Notes under the pieces: generated by a model
Database searches by the model: none
Told to the model about the DNA's origin: nothing
The model's input: only the letters and a program-made list of their open reading frames with translations
Source of the DNA: Pantoea coffeiphila
Lineage (GTDB): Bacteria > Pseudomonadota > Gammaproteobacteria > Enterobacterales > Enterobacteriaceae
Assembly (NCBI RefSeq): GCF_016909495.1
Contig: NZ_JAFBFW010000002.1
Coordinates: 682,001-746,000 of the forward strand
Direction of reading: 5' to 3'
DNA length: 64,000 nucleotides
Shown here: positions 58,529-64,000 of the stretch, in pieces
How the letters are laid out: each line of letters begins with the position of its first letter
Numbering within the stretch: the first letter of the stretch is position 1
Translations under genes and position numbers: made by a program

Positions 58529-59020
58529 TTAGTCGCGGAAGTTTTTGAACTGGAACGGCTGGCCCAGTTCGCCCTTACGCACCAGCGCCATTGCGCCCTG
58601 CAGGTCATCGCGAGATTTGCCGGTAACGCGCACTTCATCGCCCTGAATCTGGGTCTGTACTTTCAGCTTGCTGTCTTTGATCAGCTTAACCAGCTTCTTC
58701 GCTACATCGCTCTCAATGCCTTTTTTCATTTTGGCATCGACGCTCCAGTTTTTACCGCTGTGCTCGATCTCTTCGGGCACGTCCAGCGCCGCATTTTCAA
58801 TGCCGCGCTTCAGCAGTTTTTCACGCAGGATATCCAGCAGCTGTTTCACCTGGAAATCTGACTCGCTGGCAACCTTAATTGATTCGTTTTTTTCGTTCAG
58901 CTCGAAGCTGGCCTGCACGTTACGGAAATCAAAGCGGGTGGCGATTTCGCGGTTGGCGTTTTCAACGGCATTACGCACTTCCTGCATGTCAATTTCGGAA
59001 ACGATATCGAAAGATGGCAT
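58529..59020 (-). CDS. yajQ: YajQ family nucleotide-binding protein
   Basis: 163 residues, same length as E. coli, starting [19 protein letters not shown]. The two ferredoxin-like repeats include [15 protein letters not shown] and [17 protein letters not shown]. Members bind nucleotides, and a Xanthomonas homologue binds cyclic di-GMP. It is divergent from panE. Confidence 0.95.
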   Translation of the reverse strand: MPSFDIVSEIDMQEVRNAVENANREIATRFDFRNVQASFELNEKNESIKVASESDFQVKQLLDILREKLLKRGIENAALDVPEEIEHSGKNWSVDAKMKKGIESDVAKKLVKLIKDSKLKVQTQIQGDEVRVTGKSRDDLQGAMALVRKGELGQPFQFKNFRD

Positions 59021-59158
59021 GATCTATTCTCCTGAGACTAAAGTGACAGGCATAATACCTGCTTGCCACGGGTAAATAAAACTGCGGACGCTGAAAGCTA
59101 TAATAATCAACAGATGCGCGGGTAAACTGTTTAACTCACCCCGCCGCGGGGAGGAACA

Positions 59159-60079
59159 ATGAAAATTACCGTACTTGGATGCGGAGCTTTAGGGCAGATC
59201 TGGCTTGCTGCTCTTGAACAACAGGGGCATGAAGTTCAGGGCTGGTTAAGGGTTCCACAACCCTACTGCTCGGTAAACGTGATCGATTTACACGGCTCCC
59301 CGATCAATAAAACGCTGATCGCTAACGATCCGACCTTTCTCGCGAAAAGCGATCTGCTGCTGGTCACGCTCAAAGCCTGGCAGGTATCTGAGGCCGTGAA
59401 GAACCTGCAGTTTATCCTGCCGGAAAACTGTCCGGTGCTGCTGCTGCACAACGGCATGGGCACACTTGATGAACTGAAAACGCTGCGTCAGCCATTGCTG
59501 CGCGGCGTTACGACGCATGCGGCCAGGCACGATGGCACGGTGATCGTCCACGTTGCCTCCGGGATCACGCATGTCGGCCCCATTTCTCCAGCTGCTGAAG
59601 CAATGAGCGAGCTGGCGGAAACGCTGCATGCCGCACTACCTGATGTCGCGTGGCACAACAATGTCGCCTCTGCGGCCTGGCAAAAGCTGGCGGTGAACTG
59701 CGTGATTAATCCGCTCACCGTATTTTACGACTGCACCAACGGCGAGCTGGTGGAGCACCGTGAGGAAATTGACGCGCTCAGCAATGAAGTGGCCGCCGTC
59801 ATGGAACGAGAAGGCCAGCATATCTCGCGCGAATGGCTGATCGACTACGTGATGGATGTGATCCGCAGCACGGCGGGCAATACCTCTTCCATGCTGCAGG
59901 ATATCCGTGCCCAGCGCCGTACGGAAATTGACTATATCAACGGCTACGTGATCCGTCGTGCCCGCGCTCAGGGCCTGGTAACGCCGGAGAACAACCGTCT
60001 TTTTGAATTTATTAAGCGTAAGGAACAAGATTATGACCGCGAACGCATCGGTGCTGGTTTGCCTGGCACCTGGGAGTGA
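59159..60079 (+). CDS. panE: 2-dehydropantoate 2-reductase
   Basis: 306 residues (E. coli 303). PanE reduces ketopantoate to pantoate with NADPH for coenzyme A synthesis. The Rossmann motif GCGALGQIW is at the N-terminus; catalytic Lys in [14 protein letters not shown] (about 176) and Glu in [11 protein letters not shown] (about 256) are present. GGGGAGG precedes the ATG. It overlaps yajL by 47 bases. Confidence 0.95.
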   Translation: MKITVLGCGALGQIWLAALEQQGHEVQGWLRVPQPYCSVNVIDLHGSPINKTLIANDPTFLAKSDLLLVTLKAWQVSEAVKNLQFILPENCPVLLLHNGMGTLDELKTLRQPLLRGVTTHAARHDGTVIVHVASGITHVGPISPAAEAMSELAETLHAALPDVAWHNNVASAAWQKLAVNCVINPLTVFYDCTNGELVEHREEIDALSNEVAAVMEREGQHISREWLIDYVMDVIRSTAGNTSSMLQDIRAQRRTEIDYINGYVIRRARAQGLVTPENNRLFEFIKRKEQDYDRERIGAGLPGTWE

Positions 60080-60629
60080 AGAAACCGAAGCCGTTACCAC
60101 CATCGATCTGCTGGTGCGCGCGGGCATTCGCGTCGTCACCGCGAGCGTGGCCGAAAACGGCGATCGTGAAATTGTCTGTTCACGCGGAGTGCGGCTGCTG
60201 GCGGATGCGCCGCTGGTGCAGGTGGCCGATGACGAGTTCGATGCCATCGTCCTGCCGGGCGGCTTGAAGGGTGCCGAGTGTTTTCGCGACAGCCCGCTGC
60301 TGGTCGAGACCGTGCGGCAGTTTCACCTTTCCGGCCGCATCGTGGCAGCTATGTGCGCCACCCCGGGCACCGTACTGATCCCACACGACCTGTTCCCGGT
60401 GGGGAATATGACCGGCTTCCCGGGGCTGAAAGATACCATTCCCGAAGGTAAGTGGATGGATCGCCGCGTAGTCTGGGATCGTCGCGTGAATCTGCTGACC
60501 AGCCAGGCACCGGGTACCACCATTGATTTCGCCCTCAAACTGATTGATTTACTGGTGGGTAAAGACAAAGCGCGTGAAGTTGGCGAGCAGATGGTACTGG
60601 CGGCAGGGATTTACGACTATAAGGATTGA
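60033..60629 (+). CDS. yajL: DJ-1/PfpI family protein YajL
   Basis: 198 residues (E. coli 196), a DJ-1 homologue reported to act as a chaperone and in glyoxal-damage repair. The reactive Cys of the nucleophile elbow is in [12 protein letters not shown] (about 107) and the supporting Glu in [17 protein letters not shown] precedes the start at 60033, which lies inside the 3' end of panE. Confidence 0.94.
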   Translation: MTANASVLVCLAPGSEETEAVTTIDLLVRAGIRVVTASVAENGDREIVCSRGVRLLADAPLVQVADDEFDAIVLPGGLKGAECFRDSPLLVETVRQFHLSGRIVAAMCATPGTVLIPHDLFPVGNMTGFPGLKDTIPEGKWMDRRVVWDRRVNLLTSQAPGTTIDFALKLIDLLVGKDKAREVGEQMVLAAGIYDYKD

Positions 60630-60723
60630 GCAGCGGCAACTTATTACTGAGTCGCTGAAGATAAGGCTGGGAACGTACGCCCATCAAGCGTGATTAACGC
60701 TAACGAGCGTGATTTATTTCAGC

Positions 60724-60763
60724 GCGGATATCCGGGCTTCTTCTTAGAAATCTGGATATCCGC
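60724..60763. terminator. Inverted repeat between yajL and thiI
   Basis: GCGGATATCC and GGATATCCGC are perfect 10-base inverted repeats separated by 20 bases, between two convergent genes. There is no clean T tract, so termination is only a suggestion. Confidence 0.45.
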
Positions 60764-60813
60764 AGCTGGGCTGATGGGGGATGGCAACAGTGAATGTGCT
60801 GCCATTCCGTATG

Positions 60814-62262
60814 TTAAGGGCGATAGATCTTAACGTTGGTAAAGCCCTGCTCGTGCAGATACAGCGCCTGCAAACGGCTCATCACGCCGCGCTCGCAGTA
60901 AAGCAGCCAGGTTTTCGACTGGTCGAGATCGCCAAACTGAGTGCCCAGCTTGTAAAACGGCAGGGATTTCACTTCAACGCCGTCAACCTCAAGCGGGCGG
61001 GCATCCTGTTCGTCGTTGGAGCGAATATCCAGCACCGCGTCATTCACGCCGAACGAGGCCACGGTTTCCACTTCCACCACTTCTTCCTGAGTTTTTTCGG
61101 CAATCTGGCGGATATCGACGTTGGTCGCCTCTTCCACCATGCGGTCGAGGATGGTGAAATCGAAGTTCTGCTCTTCCGCTTCAATTTTCGCCTTCACGGC
61201 TTTCACCGTCGGGCTTTTCGAGATCACGCCACAGTACTCCGGCATGGTGCGGGCAAAGTCTTCCGTCCCGATTTCACGTGCCAGATTAATGATGTGCTCT
61301 TTATCGTGCGAAATCAGCGGACGCAGGATCAGGGTATCGCTGGCGTTATCAATTAAACGCAGATTGGTCAGCGTCTGGCTGGAAACCTGGCCCAGCGCTT
61401 CGCCGGTAACCAGCGCCTGCACGCCGTAGCGTTCGGCCACTTTCGACGCCGCACGCACCATCATGCGCTTCAGTACCACGCCCATCTGGCCATCATCCAC
61501 TTTTTCCAGGATCTCACCGACCACCGGCTCAAAGTTGATAGCAACAAAGCGAACGCGATGCGAGCTGCCGTAGCGCTTCCACAGATAGTGGGCCACCTGC
61601 CGTACGCCAATCTCATGAGCGGCACCGCCCAGATTGAAGAAGCAGTAGTGAACACGACAGCCGCGACGCATCAGCATATAGCTGGAAACGCCGGAGTCAA
61701 ACCCACCGGAGATCAGTGACAGCACGTCTTCCTGCGTGCCAATCGGGAAGCCACCGATACCTTCAAAGCGGCCGGTTACCAGCAGCAGGCGGTCGTCTTC
61801 AATTTCCAGGTTAACCGTCACGTCCGGGCGATTGAGCTGCACGCGGGCAGAAGCCACGTGCTGGTTCAGGCCGCCGCCAACGTAACGCTCAACGTCCTGC
61901 GAGCTGAACTCATGCTTGCCGCGACGCTTGACGCGTACACAGAAGGATTTCCCTTCGATGCGCTCGCGGGTCAGTTCCAGCGTCTGCTCGAAGATGTTGT
62001 GCACATCGGTGTAAGGACGGTCTTCAACTTCCAGAATATGGTGAATACCCGGAATACGCGTCAGCTCAGCGATAATCGTTGGCCGCTGGCTCTCATCGCG
62101 CGCACGCACTTCGATATGGTCCCAGTGGCGTACCACGGCAAGATTTTCATCGTAGTGTTTAAGCACATTGCGAATGTTTCCGGTGAGGATTTTGATAAAA
62201 CGCAGGCGCACGGACTGGCTTTTAATGGTGATTTCTGGGAATAACTTAATGATAAACTTCAT
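60814..62262 (-). CDS. thiI: tRNA 4-thiouridine / thiamin sulfurtransferase ThiI
   Basis: 482 residues, same length as E. coli. N-terminal ferredoxin-like and THUMP domains precede a PP-loop ATPase ([17 protein letters not shown]) and a C-terminal rhodanese domain with the active Cys in [12 protein letters not shown] (about 456); the partner Cys in [12 protein letters not shown] (about 344) is present. ThiI adds sulfur to uridine 8 of tRNA and supplies sulfur for thiamin. Divergent from xseB. Confidence 0.97.
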   Translation of the reverse strand: MKFIIKLFPEITIKSQSVRLRFIKILTGNIRNVLKHYDENLAVVRHWDHIEVRARDESQRPTIIAELTRIPGIHHILEVEDRPYTDVHNIFEQTLELTRERIEGKSFCVRVKRRGKHEFSSQDVERYVGGGLNQHVASARVQLNRPDVTVNLEIEDDRLLLVTGRFEGIGGFPIGTQEDVLSLISGGFDSGVSSYMLMRRGCRVHYCFFNLGGAAHEIGVRQVAHYLWKRYGSSHRVRFVAINFEPVVGEILEKVDDGQMGVVLKRMMVRAASKVAERYGVQALVTGEALGQVSSQTLTNLRLIDNASDTLILRPLISHDKEHIINLAREIGTEDFARTMPEYCGVISKSPTVKAVKAKIEAEEQNFDFTILDRMVEEATNVDIRQIAEKTQEEVVEVETVASFGVNDAVLDIRSNDEQDARPLEVDGVEVKSLPFYKLGTQFGDLDQSKTWLLYCERGVMSRLQALYLHEQGFTNVKIYRP

Positions 62263-62561
62263 GGTGGCATGGGTTCGCTAGGCAATTAAGTGCTGAAACG
62301 AAAGGCACTTAGCTGGTAAAATCAGGGTCTTGCAAAATGGCTCATAGCCTTTGCATTCAGGCGCAGCAGTATATCATCATTTGCCCGATGGGTGCTTCTT
62401 CATCTGCTGTCAGTCAGCCGCTCATCCGTAAGATTGTTCTGTACCAGTGCACATATCACGTCATTGTCAGTGGAAAGATGACGGGTATATTTTGCGAATC
62501 ATTTCGAGTCGGATACCATAAGTCATTATCCGCTGATAAAGATAACAAGTCAGGATCAAAC
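62263..62561. other. Divergent thiI-xseB promoter region
   Basis: About 300 bases. The xseB frame remains open upstream to 62337, but that extension lacks a ribosome-binding site and family similarity. No further feature was identified. Confidence 0.55.
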
Positions 62562-62804
62562 ATGCCGAAAAAATCCGAACAGCCTGCCAGTTTTGAAAGC
62601 TCACTGCAGCAGCTGGAACAGATCGTCACCCGCCTCGAAAGCGGCAACCTTCCGCTGGAAGAGGCGCTGAGCGAGTTCGAGCGCGGCGTGCAGCTGGCGC
62701 GTACCGGGCAGCAAACGCTACAGCAGGCCGAACAGCGGGTGCAGATCCTTTTGAATGACGATAAAAACGCCGATCTGACGCCTTTTACTCCGGAAAACGA
62801 CTGA
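62562..62804 (+). CDS. xseB: Exodeoxyribonuclease VII small subunit
   Basis: 80 residues, [20 protein letters not shown] at the start and a coiled-coil rich in Glu, Gln and Leu, typical of XseB. It binds XseA to form exonuclease VII. AGGA precedes the ATG at 62562. Its stop overlaps the ispA start by one base (TGATG). Confidence 0.94.
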   Translation: MPKKSEQPASFESSLQQLEQIVTRLESGNLPLEEALSEFERGVQLARTGQQTLQQAEQRVQILLNDDKNADLTPFTPEND

Positions 62805-63703
62805 TGGATTTCATCGCATTACAGCATGCGCATTATCAGCGCGTGAATGCCGCATTGCAGCGTTACATTGCCGAGCTACCTTTTCAGAGCACTCCGCTAG
62901 TAAATGCCATAGAATATGGCGCATTATTAGGAGGGAAAAGGCTGCGTCCTTTTCTGGTTTATGCCACCGGTCAGATGCTGCACGCCGATGACAGTGCTCT
63001 GGATGCGCCTGCGGCGGCCGTTGAATGCATTCATGCCTATTCCCTGATTCACGACGATTTACCTGCCATGGATGACGACAGCCTGCGCCGTGGGCAGCCA
63101 ACCTGCCATATTAAATTCGGTGAAGACACGGCAATCCTGGCAGGCGATGCCCTGCAAACGCTGGCCTTCTCGATCCTGGCCGATGCCCCAATGCCCGGCG
63201 TTGCGGCGGAGTTCCGCATTGCCATGCTTTCAGAACTGGCGCAGGCCAGCGGTGTTGCGGGAATGTGTGGCGGCCAGGCCCTGGATTTGGCGGCAGAAGG
63301 TCAGCAGGTTGATTTAACCGCACTGGAAAAGATTCACCGCCATAAAACCGGTGCGCTGATCCGCTCTGCCGTGCGCCTTGGCGCACTGGCCGCAGGAGAA
63401 AGAGGCCGTAACGCCCTGCCTGCACTCGATCGTTACGCCAGTGCTATTGGACTGGCATTCCAGGTTCAGGACGATATTCTGGATGTGATAGGTGATACCG
63501 CCGTGCTCGGCAAACAGCAGGGAGCCGATCAGCAACTGGGCAAAAGCACTTACCCGGCGCTGTTGGGGCTGGAGGGAGCACGGACAAAAGCATGGGATCT
63601 CTATCAGGAGTCTCTCAGCGCATTAGAAACGCTGGCCGCACAATCCTATAATACCACCCCGTTGCGGGCGCTGGCCGGCTTCATAATTGAACGCGATAAA
63701 TAG
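62804..63703 (+). CDS. ispA: Farnesyl diphosphate synthase
   Basis: 299 residues. The first Asp-rich motif (DDLPAMDDD) and the second (DDILD) bind magnesium and diphosphate. IspA makes farnesyl diphosphate for undecaprenyl phosphate, quinones and heme O. It is coupled to xseB and followed 16 bases later by dxs, the conserved xseB-ispA-dxs operon. Confidence 0.96.
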   Translation: MDFIALQHAHYQRVNAALQRYIAELPFQSTPLVNAIEYGALLGGKRLRPFLVYATGQMLHADDSALDAPAAAVECIHAYSLIHDDLPAMDDDSLRRGQPTCHIKFGEDTAILAGDALQTLAFSILADAPMPGVAAEFRIAMLSELAQASGVAGMCGGQALDLAAEGQQVDLTALEKIHRHKTGALIRSAVRLGALAAGERGRNALPALDRYASAIGLAFQVQDDILDVIGDTAVLGKQQGADQQLGKSTYPALLGLEGARTKAWDLYQESLSALETLAAQSYNTTPLRALAGFIIERDK

Positions 63704-63719
63704 CCATAATGAGTCACTG

Positions 63720-64000
63720 ATGAGTTTTGAACCTGGAAAATACCCGACGCTGGCGCTGGCAGAAACGGTGCAAGAATTACGTTTGCTACCGAAAGAGAGC
63801 CTGCCAAAACTCTGTGATGAGCTGCGCCAGTATCTGCTCGACAGCGTGAGCCGCTCCAGCGGCCACTTTGCTTCGGGGCTGGGCGTCGTAGAGCTGACCG
63901 TTGCGTTGCACTACGTCTACAACACGCCATTCGATCACCTGGTATGGGACGTAGGCCATCAGGCCTATCCGCATAAAATCCTTACCGGGCGCCGCGATCG
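63720..64000 (+). CDS. dxs: 1-deoxy-D-xylulose-5-phosphate synthase (N-terminal part)
   Basis: The first 93 codons are visible, starting [20 protein letters not shown], and the gene runs off the window. Conserved [10 protein letters not shown] and [17 protein letters not shown] motifs of the thiamin-diphosphate-dependent enzyme are present. Dxs catalyses the first step of the MEP isoprenoid pathway. Confidence 0.96.
   Translation, partial: MSFEPGKYPTLALAETVQELRLLPKESLPKLCDELRQYLLDSVSRSSGHFASGLGVVELTVALHYVYNTPFDHLVWDVGHQAYPHKILTGRRD

Noticed and set aside
1..64000. CRISPR arrays, tRNAs, rRNA, prophage or intact insertion sequences
   Set aside because: No spaced direct repeats, cloverleaf genes, transposase or phage genes were found in any gap on either strand.

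Overview
The window is a chromosomal segment of an enterobacterium (order Enterobacterales). Gene content, protein lengths and order follow the Escherichia coli htpG-to-dxs region in reverse: htpG-recR-ybaB-dnaX / apt / ybaN / priC / ybaM / acrR-acrAB / tomB-hha / ffs / ybaZ / ybaY / tesB / amtB-glnK / mdlAB / decR / cof / ybaE / queC / fadM / ybaV / ppiD / hupB / lon / clpX / clpP / tig / bolA / yajG-ampG / cyoABCDE / yajR / yajQ / panE-yajL / thiI / xseB-ispA-dxs. The protein divergence, the missing mscK between acrR and ybaM, and several inserted genes suggest a plant- or insect-associated genus such as Erwinia or Pantoea. That assignment is inference, because no rRNA is present.

Layout. 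1-5.3 kb: a truncated gene behind a Fur-like dyad, then heat-shock htpG and the recR-ybaB-dnaX replication/repair block, with the programmed -1 frameshift site in dnaX preserved. 5.7-9.3 kb: an insertion carrying a full-length second BamA and a membrane-anchored Skp/OmpH-like protein. 9.4-16.8 kb: apt, ybaN, priC, a GlsB-type membrane protein, ybaM and the AcrR-controlled acrAB pump. 16.8-21.3 kb: a zinc-starvation island between acrB and tomB, made of Zur-type operators, zinc-free ribosomal proteins L31B/L36B, a repeat-rich exported protein and a second zinc-type ABC importer with a tiny coupled membrane ORF. 21.5-40 kb: largely conserved housekeeping genes with the 4.5S RNA, the glnK-amtB nitrogen operon (sigma-54 promoter) and the mdlAB exporter.

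40-47 kb: the most unusual locus. The normal clpP-clpX-lon order is interrupted by a second, almost identical clpX and a divergent ClpP paralogue (ClpP2), giving clpP>clpX<clpP2 clpX>lon. ClpP2 keeps Ser97 and His122 but has Asn171 where ClpP has its catalytic Asp, and a Lys/Glu-rich stretch replaces the usual N-terminal axial loop. The two ClpX proteins differ at one residue, beside the IGF loop that docks on ClpP. 47-64 kb: trigger factor, bolA, muropeptide permease, cytochrome bo3 oxidase and the thiI / xseB-ispA-dxs isoprenoid block, with dxs running off the end.

The window therefore combines conserved core operons with three accessory modules: an outer-membrane assembly pair, a Zur-type zinc island and a duplicated Clp protease module. 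No CRISPR array, tRNA, prophage or intact insertion sequence was seen.
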